Source of the DNA: Symplocastrum torsivum CPER-KK1
Lineage (GTDB): Bacteria; Cyanobacteriota; Cyanobacteriia; Cyanobacteriales; Coleofasciculaceae
Assembly: GCA_019358875.1 (NCBI GenBank)
Contig: JAHHIF010000021.1
Span: 1 to 64,000 of the forward strand
Length of the DNA: 64,000 nt
Direction of reading: 5' to 3'
A program made the translations under genes and the position numbers. Positions 1 to 9,000 of the stretch are shown here, piece by piece. Each line of letters begins with the position of its first letter. Positions within the stretch are counted from its first letter, which is position 1. The notes below the pieces were generated by a model. That model was not told the DNA's origin. It was given only the letters and a program-made list of their open reading frames with translations, and did no database searches.

Positions 1-90
1 CAAGCAAAAAATTATTAACTTTATTGCTTATTACAATCACACATTTGCTAAACCCTTTCAATGGAAGTTTGAGGGTTTCCCAGATGCGGG

Positions 91-309
91 CTAGGCTGGT
101 GGGTTATTTCTGCCGAGCTGGTCTAGTTCGGCTAAGCCGCTACTGTAGCAGGTAATTCTCCATTCACAATGGCTAAACAAGGCTTTGAGGGAACTGTCAA
201 GCTTTTCGTAGAGGCGTTGTCGTTGTCCCCGAACAGTTGAGAGTTCCCTCGCGAGGGCATAGTCTTCATCGCCAAGGGGAGAGGGTTGATCACTACTGTC
301 TCGGTTCAT
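91..309 (-). CDS. small conserved-looking hypothetical protein
   Basis: This encodes 72 residues, is transcribed divergently from crtP, and belongs to no family I recognise. The protein is charged and helix-prone (for example RQRLYEKLDSSLKALF) with no signal peptide or membrane segment. The start is supported by a Shine-Dalgarno-like GGGAG about 8 nt before the ATG on the minus strand. The last codons (AELDQLGRNNPPA) and the stop lie inside or next to a short repeat that recurs twice more in this window, so the C-terminus may have been replaced by repeat DNA. I judge it a real small gene of unknown function, but this rests on the ribosome site and composition only. Confidence 0.45.
   Translation of the reverse strand: MNRDSSDQPSPLGDEDYALARELSTVRGQRQRLYEKLDSSLKALFSHCEWRITCYSSGLAELDQLGRNNPPA
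98..126 (+). repeat. dispersed ~29-bp repeat, copy 1
   Basis: This copy reads GGTGGGTTATTTCTGCCGAG followed by CTGGTCTAG. Near-identical copies lie at 23705-23734 (same orientation) and 52536-52566 (inverted). This copy overlaps the 3' end of the small gene at 91-309. The core GGTTATTTCTGCCG and the terminal CTGGTCTAG are conserved across the copies. Confidence 0.6.
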
Positions 310-483
310 GGCTGTTCTCCCAGTACGGCGCTAGTGATTGATAATACTTGGGCTATAGCTGGAGGAGCCGTTACTAAAAGACGGGAATCATTCGGTTTAG
401 CATCAAAATGTAACAGAATGCAAACTATAATGAGTTCGAGAATACACCTATCAGTACCTAAATTAAGAGTAGTACCAACACAC

Positions 484-1962
484 ATGCGAGTTGCGATCGC
501 CGGAGCGGGTTTAGCAGGACTCTCCTGCGCCAAATACCTGACTGACGCGGGTCATACCCCAATTGTCCTAGAACGCCGAGATGTTCTAGGCGGAAAAGTT
601 GCCGCTTGGAAAGACGAAGACGGAGACTGGTACGAAACTGGGTTGCACATTTTCTTTGGGGCTTACCCCAATATGCTGCAACTGTTCAAGGAGTTGGATA
701 TTGAAGATCGGTTGCAGTGGAAAGAACACACGATGATCTTTAACCAACCCGAAAAACCTGGTACTTATTCCCGGTTTGACTTCCCTGATTTACCAGCACC
801 CGTCAATGGCATAACGGCGATTCTTCGCAACAACGATATGCTGACTTGGCCAGAGAAGATTCGCTTTGGTTTAGGATTAATCCCAGCTATTGTTCATGGG
901 CAGAAGTACGTTGAGGAGATGGATAAATACTCCTTTGCTGAGTGGATGAAGCGGCAAAATGTACCGCCAAGGGTGGAGAAGGAAGTTTTTATCGCGATGT
1001 CCAAGGCGTTGAACTTTATCAATCCTGATGAAATTTCAGCAACGGTGGTATTGACTGCCCTCAACCGATTCCTCCAGGAAAAGAACGGTTCCAAGATGGC
1101 ATTCTTAGATGGTGCCCCGACGGAGCGACTTTGCCAACCGATGGTCGATTACATTACCGAACGCGGTGGCGAGGTGCGATTGAATGCACCGATTAAAGAA
1201 TTTTTACTGAACTCTGATGGTACGGTACGGGGATTCTTGATTCGTGGTTTAAATGGGGCAGCCGATGAAGTCCTGACAGCCGATGCTTATGTATCGGCAA
1301 TGCCAGTAGACCCATTGAAGGTGATGCTGCCCGAACCTTGGCGTAATATGGATTACTTCAAGCAATTAGATGGCTTGGAGGGTGTTCCTGTAATTAATGT
1401 TCACCTGTGGTTTGACCGCAAGCTAACGGAGATTGACCATTTGTTATTTTCGCGATCGCCTTTGCTTAGTGTCTATGCTGACATGAGCAACACCTGTCGG
1501 GAGTATGCCAATCCTGACCGTTCGATGCTGGAATTAGTCTTAGCACCAGCGAAAGATTGGATTAATAAATCTGACGAGGAAATCGTTGAGGCGACGGTGG
1601 TAGAGTTGGAAAAACTTTTCCCCAATCACTTCGGTGGCGATAACCCAGCGAAATTGCTGAAATCTCACGTAGTCAAGACTCCGCGTTCTGTTTATAAGGC
1701 AACGCCAGGTCGTCAACAGTATCGCCCATCTCAAGAGACACCGATTACCAATTTTTATCTAACTGGCGATTACACCATGCAACGCTACTTAGCGAGTATG
1801 GAGGGCGCCGTACTTTCTGGTAAGCTTACAGCGCAGGCAATAAATAACACTCAGCGCTCAGCGCTCAACTCCCAACCACTGGACGGTAATGGGAAATCAA
1901 CCATTGGCACGCCGTTGCCAACTCTCGACTCCCAACAGCCAGTACTCAGGGCTGAAAGCTAA
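484..1962 (+). CDS. crtP: 15-cis-phytoene desaturase (CrtP/Pds)
   Basis: Plant/cyanobacterial-type FAD-dependent phytoene desaturase, which converts phytoene through phytofluene to zeta-carotene at the membrane, using plastoquinone as acceptor (family knowledge). The N-terminus MRVAIAGAGLAGLSCAKYL is the dinucleotide-binding GxGxxG fold and fixes the start at the ATG at 484; the frame is open further upstream, but that part does not resemble the family. The C-terminal flavin-site segment TGDYTMQRYLASMEGAV is intact. The last roughly 35 residues, after the family core, are low complexity and encoded by DNA resembling intergenic repeats (CTCAACTCCCAACCACTGG), giving 492 residues against about 470-480 as usual. 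It lies 36 nt upstream of crtB, and the two probably form an operon. Confidence 0.96.
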   Translation: MRVAIAGAGLAGLSCAKYLTDAGHTPIVLERRDVLGGKVAAWKDEDGDWYETGLHIFFGAYPNMLQLFKELDIEDRLQWKEHTMIFNQPEKPGTYSRFDFPDLPAPVNGITAILRNNDMLTWPEKIRFGLGLIPAIVHGQKYVEEMDKYSFAEWMKRQNVPPRVEKEVFIAMSKALNFINPDEISATVVLTALNRFLQEKNGSKMAFLDGAPTERLCQPMVDYITERGGEVRLNAPIKEFLLNSDGTVRGFLIRGLNGAADEVLTADAYVSAMPVDPLKVMLPEPWRNMDYFKQLDGLEGVPVINVHLWFDRKLTEIDHLLFSRSPLLSVYADMSNTCREYANPDRSMLELVLAPAKDWINKSDEEIVEATVVELEKLFPNHFGGDNPAKLLKSHVVKTPRSVYKATPGRQQYRPSQETPITNFYLTGDYTMQRYLASMEGAVLSGKLTAQAINNTQRSALNSQPLDGNGKSTIGTPLPTLDSQQPVLRAES

Positions 1963-1998
1963 TCGCTGATAGCTGCAACTCTTAATAGCTTGCTACGA

Positions 1999-2928
1999 AT
2001 GCTCCAACTGCCTAACTCTCCACGCATGAGAACGCTGGCCCCCCGGTCGGATGCTTACGAATTCTGCCGTCAGATTACGGCAAAGTACTCCAAGACGTTT
2101 TACCTTGGCACACTGCTGATGCCAGAAGAGAAACGTCGAGCTATTTGGGCGATATATGTCTGGTGTCGCCGTACTGACGAACTGGTGGACGGTCCTCAGT
2201 CTCCTCTAACAACGCCGGAAACGCTTGACCGTTGGGAACAACAGCTAGAGTCGATCTTTGCAGGTCAGCCAATTGACGACCCTGATGTGGCTTTGGTCGA
2301 TACACTGGAACGCTACCCGATGGATATTCAACCCTTTCGGGATATGATTGCGGGTCAGCGTATGGATTTGTACCGCAGTCGCTATAAGACGTTTGAGGAA
2401 CTCAATCTCTACTGCTACCGGGTAGCGGGAACGGTAGGGTTGATGTCCAGCGCTGTTCTCGGTGTGGCTGACTCTTGTAGCAAAACGCCTTGGGATCGCC
2501 AGCTAGACGATGATGACCCCGTGGAAGAAGCAATCGCCCTCGGCATTGCCAATCAATTAACCAATATCCTCCGGGATGTTGGAGAGGATGCCCGTCGGGG
2601 CCGGATTTATCTACCCTTAGAAGAACTTGCTTTGTTTAACTACACTGAGCAAGACTTGTTTGATGGGGTTGTTGATGATCGTTGGTGCGAACTCATGCGT
2701 TTCCAAATTCAACGGGCGCGTAAGTTTTATACTCAAGCCGAACGGGGTATCAGGGCACTCAGTACGGACTCTCGTTGGCCAGTTTGGGCAGCTTTGATGC
2801 TCTACCAAGGCATTCTTGATGTCATCGAACGCAACCAGTACGATGTCTTTAACCAAAGAGCCTTTGTACCAAAGCCTCAGAAGTTGTTGACACTGCCAGT
2901 TGCATGGCTGAGAGCGCAAGCTCTCTAA
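1999..2928 (+). CDS. crtB: phytoene synthase (CrtB)
   Basis: Condenses two geranylgeranyl diphosphates to phytoene, the first committed carotenoid step. Both Asp-rich diphosphate/Mg sites are visible: RRTDELVDG near residue 60 and TNILRDVGED near residue 195. YSKTFYLGTLLMP near residue 33 is typical of the family. I chose the ATG at 1999 (MLQLPNSP), which matches the usual cyanobacterial N-terminus; a TTG nine bases earlier would add three residues. The product has 309 residues, the normal length. It follows crtP in the same direction, the classic cyanobacterial pds-crtB order, so desaturase and synthase are likely co-expressed. Confidence 0.96.
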   Translation: MLQLPNSPRMRTLAPRSDAYEFCRQITAKYSKTFYLGTLLMPEEKRRAIWAIYVWCRRTDELVDGPQSPLTTPETLDRWEQQLESIFAGQPIDDPDVALVDTLERYPMDIQPFRDMIAGQRMDLYRSRYKTFEELNLYCYRVAGTVGLMSSAVLGVADSCSKTPWDRQLDDDDPVEEAIALGIANQLTNILRDVGEDARRGRIYLPLEELALFNYTEQDLFDGVVDDRWCELMRFQIQRARKFYTQAERGIRALSTDSRWPVWAALMLYQGILDVIERNQYDVFNQRAFVPKPQKLLTLPVAWLRAQAL

Positions 2929-3184
2929 AGATAACGGAAAATATCGTTAATGATAGTCCTCTGAAGGGACTGATTGGCGCTTGCGTTTTTGAGGTGCAAG
3001 TGGTGACTCTATTTTGATGTCTGGGGGAGTTTCTACGCTTGAAACTTGTCGCTGAAATCAATCGAGGTTTGACCTGCTTCCTCCTTTGACTGAGTGAGAA
3101 AAAAGCGATCGCCTCTACTCTTACCTAAGTCTCACCCAAGCCGCGAATGGCACTGACGCGAAGAAATTCAGTTACAACCAACCC

Positions 3185-3231
3185 TTGCGCGGGGGGTTTG
3201 GGGGCTTCCCCCCAAGCAGGGTTTTTCTACA
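3185..3231. repeat. G/C-block hairpin repeat, copy 1
   Basis: The sequence GGGGGGTTTGGGGGCTTCCC, continuing CCCAAGCAGGGTTTTTC, forms a hairpin from TTGGGGG and CCCCCCAA around CTT. A close relative sits at 17995-18041. Both copies lie just downstream of the stop of a minus-strand gene (stops at 3268 and 18097). They could act as 3'-end structures or simply be a dispersed repeat that collects in such places. Confidence 0.55.
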
Positions 3232-3267
3232 AACGACTATTTTTCGCTTAAGTCAGCGGCATTCCAC

Positions 3268-4056
3268 CTAAGCCCCCATTCCGGAGTACTGCTTCAATCC
3301 CTTGCGCCAGAGCCAACGGTTCACAACGAAACAAAGTAAACTCCAACCCAGCATCATCAACAAACCCCGCACAATATCTACAGGTAGCCCAATTAAAAGC
3401 GCAGCGGGGAAGTGAATCAGATAAGGGAAAGGTGTCCATAAGGCAACCTCACGTACTAGGGGTGGAAAAACTTCTAGTGGGGCAATCATGCCAGAGAGAA
3501 ATAAGTAGAACAAAAACCAGAATTGCTCGATCGCACTTGCTCGTTCTGTCCAGAAAGCAAACATCGCAAATGTATACTGCATCAGAAAGCGCAAGGCAAA
3601 CGCTAGCCCCAACACTGGTACAAACAGTAAAACTCTCCACAAGCTTGGTACCCAAATTGCCTGAGGATAAAGTAAGAAAAATAAACCAACTAGAGCCAGC
3701 GCAAAAGGTAGACGGGCAAGACGTTCCGATAGATGTGAGGCGACATGGTGCCATACGGGGTCAATAGGTTGTAGTAGTCGAGGAGAAAGCCGCCCTTCCA
3801 CAACTTCTTTTTCAAACTCCCAAATCACCCAAACCACCGTAAACTGGCGGATTAGAAAGACGATCAGAAAGTAACGTGCAAATTCCCCAGGATTCAGACC
3901 AAATTGCCCCTGCGCTGAGGCTTTTGTCCAGACACCCATCAGAATTAGTGGCAAAGTCCCTGACAGCGCCCATAAAAACAACTCTGCCCGATACTCCAGC
4001 ATGTAGGCGTAGTAAACCAAGAGGAACGCCTTCGCTTTTGGAATCACTCGGTTCAT
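3268..4056 (-). CDS. ABC-2 type transporter permease
   Basis: Polytopic inner-membrane protein of 262 residues with about six hydrophobic segments, of the ABC-2 permease type that pairs with an ABC ATPase (resembling the COG4587/DUF990-like group, from memory). The central segment VVEGRLSPRLLQPIDP is characteristic of that group. Its ATG overlaps the stop codon of the upstream ATPase gene (ATGA overlap at 4053-4056), so the two are translationally coupled and almost certainly form one exporter. Families of this kind often have two different permeases beside the ATPase; only one is present here, and no second permease follows in the next few kilobases. The substrate is unknown. Confidence 0.85.
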   Translation of the reverse strand: MNRVIPKAKAFLLVYYAYMLEYRAELFLWALSGTLPLILMGVWTKASAQGQFGLNPGEFARYFLIVFLIRQFTVVWVIWEFEKEVVEGRLSPRLLQPIDPVWHHVASHLSERLARLPFALALVGLFFLLYPQAIWVPSLWRVLLFVPVLGLAFALRFLMQYTFAMFAFWTERASAIEQFWFLFYLFLSGMIAPLEVFPPLVREVALWTPFPYLIHFPAALLIGLPVDIVRGLLMMLGWSLLCFVVNRWLWRKGLKQYSGMGA

Positions 4057-5036
4057 GAGGCTACTCCAGCCCGGAAGACGCGACCAATCACTTCCTCAAC
4101 AGGCGGTTCAGTTACCGTTAAATCAATAACTTCTAACTCAGCCAAAATCCGGGACACTACGCTTGTTAGCCCTTCACGCCGTACTAGGAAACGTACTTCC
4201 CGACCTTCCACCGCTTGCAATTCCCCAAAGTTAGAAAGCTTGTCTTCTGGCAAGGGGTTGGCTAGTTCTACCTTGACCTCACGATAAGGCGCAAAGCGAT
4301 CGACGAGTCCATCTAGTGAGCCATCGTAAATCAACTGACCTGCGTAAATCAGCAGTACTCGTTGGCAAAGGGCAGTAATATCAGCCATATAGTGACTGGT
4401 TAATAATATCGTTGCCCCAGTGAGCCGATTGTACTCCCGCAAGAAATCCCGGACACCAACTTGAGCATTGACATCCAATCCTAAAGTTGGCTCATCCAGA
4501 AACAGGACTTGAGGTTGATGAAGGAGTGCTGCTAAAAGTTCAGCTTTCATCCGTTCACCGAGAGAAAGCTTCCGCACGGGCTGAGTTAGCTTGTCTTCTA
4601 GGGAAAGCATTTCTGTGAGTTCCCCCACTCGATGGCGAAATTCCTTCTTGGACATCCCATAGACAGCCGCGTTGATTTTTAGGGAGTCCATCGCGGGTAA
4701 GTCCCAAAGCAACTGCTGCTTTTGCCCCATCACGAGGGTAATCTTCTGTAAAAAGTCTGCTTGGCGCTGGAAGGGGATGTGTCCTGCCACTCTCACGCGA
4801 CCACTGGAGGGGTGAATCAGTCCTGTGAGCATTTTCAGTGTAGTAGTTTTTCCTGCCCCATTGGGACCGAGAAACCCAACCACTTCCCCCATGCCAATCT
4901 CAAACGAAACATCTTGCACAGCTTTCACTGAGCGGTAAGTGCGGCGAAAGAAGTGGGTTAATGTGCCTTTAAGCCCTGGCTCCTTGACCGCTACCGGGTA
5001 GACTTTGCTCAGGTTTTCAACTACAAGAATAGACAT
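4053..5036 (-). CDS. ABC transporter ATP-binding protein (ABC-2 exporter)
   Basis: Nucleotide-binding subunit of an ABC-2 exporter. Visible motifs are Walker A GPNGAGKTTTL near residue 60, a Q-loop (LVMGQKQQL), signature LSLGERMKAEL, Walker B VLFLDEPTLGLD and H-loop LLTSHY. An N-terminal insert before Walker A (TLTHFFRRTYRSVKAV) is typical of the COG4586-like subgroup. I start at the ATG at 5036 (MSILVVENLSKVYPV), where family similarity begins; the frame extends 20 codons upstream to 5096 without a convincing ribosome site. The permease gene overlaps its stop codon. Confidence 0.9.
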   Translation of the reverse strand: MSILVVENLSKVYPVAVKEPGLKGTLTHFFRRTYRSVKAVQDVSFEIGMGEVVGFLGPNGAGKTTTLKMLTGLIHPSSGRVRVAGHIPFQRQADFLQKITLVMGQKQQLLWDLPAMDSLKINAAVYGMSKKEFRHRVGELTEMLSLEDKLTQPVRKLSLGERMKAELLAALLHQPQVLFLDEPTLGLDVNAQVGVRDFLREYNRLTGATILLTSHYMADITALCQRVLLIYAGQLIYDGSLDGLVDRFAPYREVKVELANPLPEDKLSNFGELQAVEGREVRFLVRREGLTSVVSRILAELEVIDLTVTEPPVEEVIGRVFRAGVAS

Positions 5037-5106
5037 AGATTTAACTGTACTTGATTGCTCGTAAGTCTGCATCCAATGCTTCTCGGCTACCAGCAACCAA
5101 ACCTTT

Positions 5107-5958
5107 CTAAATTCCGGCTTCAGTCATAGCTAGATTCAAATCATCAGTTAGCTTTAGTCGTTCAGCCCACTCTTGTAAGTATCTATAGTCTAGGGTTTCA
5201 GCTTGTACTTTGAGTACGCCCAGAACATCACGCCATTGTTTTTCAGAACCTGAATGCTGCCGCCAACGTAGTTTGTTCAAAATGACATCTTCAGGGGAGG
5301 CAAAGTAAAGTGTTGTACCTTCAAACTCAATCACTCGTCGCCGTTCAAATTTCAGGCGATCGCACTCATCAGTTCCAGATATCATCAGGTCAGCACGGCT
5401 AATACTCTCCATGTCTGTAATTTGTAGGGTTTTCATCCGACCCGATTTCACGTCATCAATGCCAGGAACATAAAAACCGCATAGCGTGAGTGCTTCACTG
5501 AGGCGATCAATATCCAAAGGAGAAATCGCCAGTACCAAGTCTAAATCCTGTGTTGTACGGGGTTCGCCATAAGCGATTGCCGCTACTCCACCAGTAATGT
5601 AATAGGAAATTTTTAATTCCTCAAAAATGGGATGCAGCTTGGTGGCAAGTGAAACCGAATCCTGAATCCACATAGAGGACTCTCCTGTTGGGATGTAGTT
5701 AGGAGGGCAATGTTCTTGCAACCACGCCAAAGCAATCTTTTTGGCAAACTGACTTGGAGAAAGGTGCCCGAATTGTTGACGTAGGGAACACAACGAGAGC
5801 TTACGGGCACTACGGGTTAGCGATGCAGCACTACTCAATCGTTCGCTTGGTGACCGCTGTCGGAGCAAGTGAAACGTCAGTAGATCTGTTTCTACGCTGG
5901 TGTCCTCTGCCTGGGGACGGTATCCGGGTTGGATGGAGAATTTGGGCACTTGAATCAT
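5107..5958 (-). CDS. nucleotidyltransferase-fold protein with unknown N-terminal region
   Basis: The C-terminal two thirds carry a minimal nucleotidyltransferase-like pattern, ISYYITGGVAAIAYGEPRTT then QDLDLVL (GG, RxT, DxD), around residues 120-150, like AbiEii/DUF6036-type or MNT-like domains. The N-terminal 100 residues (SPSERLSSAASLTRSARKLS) are unlike that fold; I do not recognise them. The start at 5958 is chosen because AAGGAG lies 9 nt before it; a start 30 nt upstream is possible. It lies 70 nt upstream of the ABC ATPase on the same strand, so it may share its transcript, but no functional link is evident. The enzyme target cannot be told from the sequence. Confidence 0.7.
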   Translation of the reverse strand: MIQVPKFSIQPGYRPQAEDTSVETDLLTFHLLRQRSPSERLSSAASLTRSARKLSLCSLRQQFGHLSPSQFAKKIALAWLQEHCPPNYIPTGESSMWIQDSVSLATKLHPIFEELKISYYITGGVAAIAYGEPRTTQDLDLVLAISPLDIDRLSEALTLCGFYVPGIDDVKSGRMKTLQITDMESISRADLMISGTDECDRLKFERRRVIEFEGTTLYFASPEDVILNKLRWRQHSGSEKQWRDVLGVLKVQAETLDYRYLQEWAERLKLTDDLNLAMTEAGI

Positions 5959-6094
5959 GGCGGAAAGCTCCTTAAAAAACCCAATCATCCAGTAAATTTA
6001 TTGCAGCGAAAACTACCTTGAAGCCCGATAAAGGCAGTAATCAATGCGTCGTATCGCTTATTGCTAAAAAAGTAGGCAATAACAATCCAACTTT

Positions 6095-9000
6095 CTAAAA
6101 TCGCCTTTCGTACTCAATAAGCGCTCTGCTATCCCCAGAGAAATTTGTACCCCCGCGTAAGAGAAGCTCATCATTGAGTCGATAGCGCAGATTGTACTCA
6201 AACGGCTGCTCAGTCGTTAACTCCTTTAATACAGAAATTGAAAAACTCCGGCTAATATCAAGACTTGCTTCAGCCGTTAGTCCTAAGCTAGAAGAGCGAT
6301 CGTCTTCATCAGTATTAATTGTCGGGAACAAGCGAAACTCACTGAGTCCCAAAGCATCACCAATGATGTTTTGCACATTACTTAATAGTGCTGATCCAGC
6401 CAGGTTTGCTAATCCGAGTGTAGTATCGCCTCGACCCAAGGTATCAACGAAACCGCCGCCTAGGAGTGCAACAATTTCCACCTCGCTACGGGAGGGGCTG
6501 CTGGTGAGTTCGATGTTATCAGCTAATTGGCTGGCTGGCCCTTCCACCCGTGCTTCAACCCGTACCGTTTGTGCGCTGCCATAGCCAAACGTTGGGGCAT
6601 CACTAATTTCTGCTGATAGAGGGTCAGTCGGAAGCCGCCGTTGCGTTGTTTCTGCAACCGATGCTTGCAGCCGCACATCTAAAACTGGGTCGAGTCCTCG
6701 ATTGGGAAGAAATTCAGCCGTGTTTTCGTAGCTCCTTGCTAGCCGGAACTGAGTCGTAAAGAGATTCACCTGACCACGTTCTAGCCGAATTATTCCTTCA
6801 GGTCTAATTCCATCTAAAGGTCCATTAAGCGTGAGAGTTCCGTCAGCGAGGAAATTCAAAATTGGGTCTTGCCTAATTTGAACACCCTCACCCAGATTTA
6901 ACGTTAAGTTATTGAACTCAGTGAGATTACTCGCCACCTGTCCACCACCAGCCGCGCCAGCAGTTGTAGCCCCCCCAGCACCAGTTCCTCCAGCGCCAGC
7001 ACCTCGTTGTCCTATCTGCACCTGACCATCAAAGAGGTTGACTTCACCACCAATTTGGGGAGCTAAGGCGGTGCCAGTCACAATAACGTCACCTTGGACA
7101 CGACCGTTGTAGAGTCCTTTAAGATTGATTGCCAATTCACCAATATTGACAGTTAAGGGATTTTCTTGGGGGACAGGTTGAGAAATGGGAATCGTTCCTG
7201 CTGCGGCTACAGTACCGCCACTAAACTGACCCTGCACATTATCAACTTGGATACGGTCAAAGTTGAATAAGACTGTGCCATTAACATTCGTTAGAGGTTC
7301 AGGAAGCGCACGGGCAGCGATTGTTGCAGCTTCGACAGTCGCAGACCCTTGAGCAACCAGGTTTAGAGGTCTGCTGGCATCTTGGTCAAGCGTTCCAGAA
7401 ATGGCTAACTGCACATCACCGAGTCCATCAACCCAAGTCACTTGACCTCCGGAAAGGAGATTTAAGAAAGCGAGACCCTCATTTTGGACATCAATGTTAA
7501 GCGCTATTTGGTTATCCGCTGGTTTCACAGACGCAAAAGGCAGCTTGTACGGGATACTACCGTTGATGTTAAGGGGGTCAGTGCCAGAAACCAGAACAGT
7601 GCTGCCAAAGTTGAGGCGAGCATTGGCGTAGCTGAAGCCACCCTGAGCGGATTGTACAGGTGTTCTGTTGATTGTGGCATCAGTGATGCTTAGTTCGCCT
7701 CTGGCTTGGGGGTTGTTAATACTTCCTGAAAGTGTAGCGGTGGCATTCAACAAACCCGTGAAGCCAGACAGTGCTGGTGGTACATTCTGAGTTCTTTGCA
7801 GAACGGTTTGCAACTCGTCGATGGGGATATTTCGTAGCTGTAGCTGTCCGGATTGCGCCTCACCACCAATGGTGCCAGCGTAGGAAATTAGACTGTCTCC
7901 CGATTGGATACGCAGTGGTAGCAGGGTAATGACACCATTTTGAAAGCTGCCTTCACCAACAATACTTACCTGGTCAACGTTGTAAGTATCCCATTCCCAG
8001 TTTTCACCCTGGATATTAACTTGGGCGGTGATGCCAGAGGCTAAAGAGCCATCAACCTGAACTGTGCCACTAAAGCGACCATCCACTAAGTTAATATCTG
8101 GTAAGGGGGAGGTAGCTGCTTGAGCTTCACGTTGTTGCGCTAGGGCTTCGATTTCTGAAAGACGGCGCAGTTGGGTTTGCAGAGATTCGTTTTCTAAGTT
8201 CACCGCCACGGGAGCCTCAATCGTACCGTCGGAGTTAGGACTTAGATTGGTAAGGTTGAATACTTCTAGAGCAGCCAAGAGGGTTTCGAGTTCTCCCTGT
8301 TCAACCCGGAGTTGCAGGTTCTGAAATACAGGACTCGTGGCAGTTCGGGCAATTGTACCAGAAAGCAAGTAGCGACTATTGACTGCGAGGGAGTCGTCGC
8401 CTGTACGGGGGTCAAAAATTGGGCCTGTGAGCGCCAAATCATTAAACGAAACAGCGAACGTGTTGAGGTTTACATCCAGGTTGCCGGAGACTGTGCCGGA
8501 AAAGGGTTGAGTTGCGATCGCCGCCGGGACAGGTGCGAGTTCTTTTATAATTGCGATCGGAAAATCTTGTGTACTAACCCGCAACACTTCCCCTTGTCGC
8601 TCACCGCTAGCGATCGCATCGCCACGCTGGATGAAAAATGAGATGGGTTGGTTGTTCGGTGCTAGCGCCACCCGAATCTGATCAGTCTCACCTTCTAGAT
8701 TGAGGTTCAGTGATTGCCCCGGTACTGTATTCACGTTTCCTTCTAATGGGGATTCAAACCTCAAACCCGCAACGACAAAATCTCGCAGTGCCAGCGTTCC
8801 ATTAACATTGGGAGCAGAAACTGTACCCGCAATGCTACCGTCAAAATCTGCTCGTCCTGCTACATCCACTGTATTAGGTAGGATTTCCCCTAGCTGTTGC
8901 AGATTCAAATCTGTAGCGCGAACATTGAGGTTAAATGCTTGAATTGCCTGGACTCCAGGATTTGCAGGGTTGAGACTTACAACACCGCTAGCGTCGAACC

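Noticed and set aside
286..483. Longer N-terminus for phytoene desaturase
   Set aside because: The upstream in-frame codons overlap the divergent small gene and promoter region and do not resemble the family; the GxGxxG fold begins at the ATG at 484.
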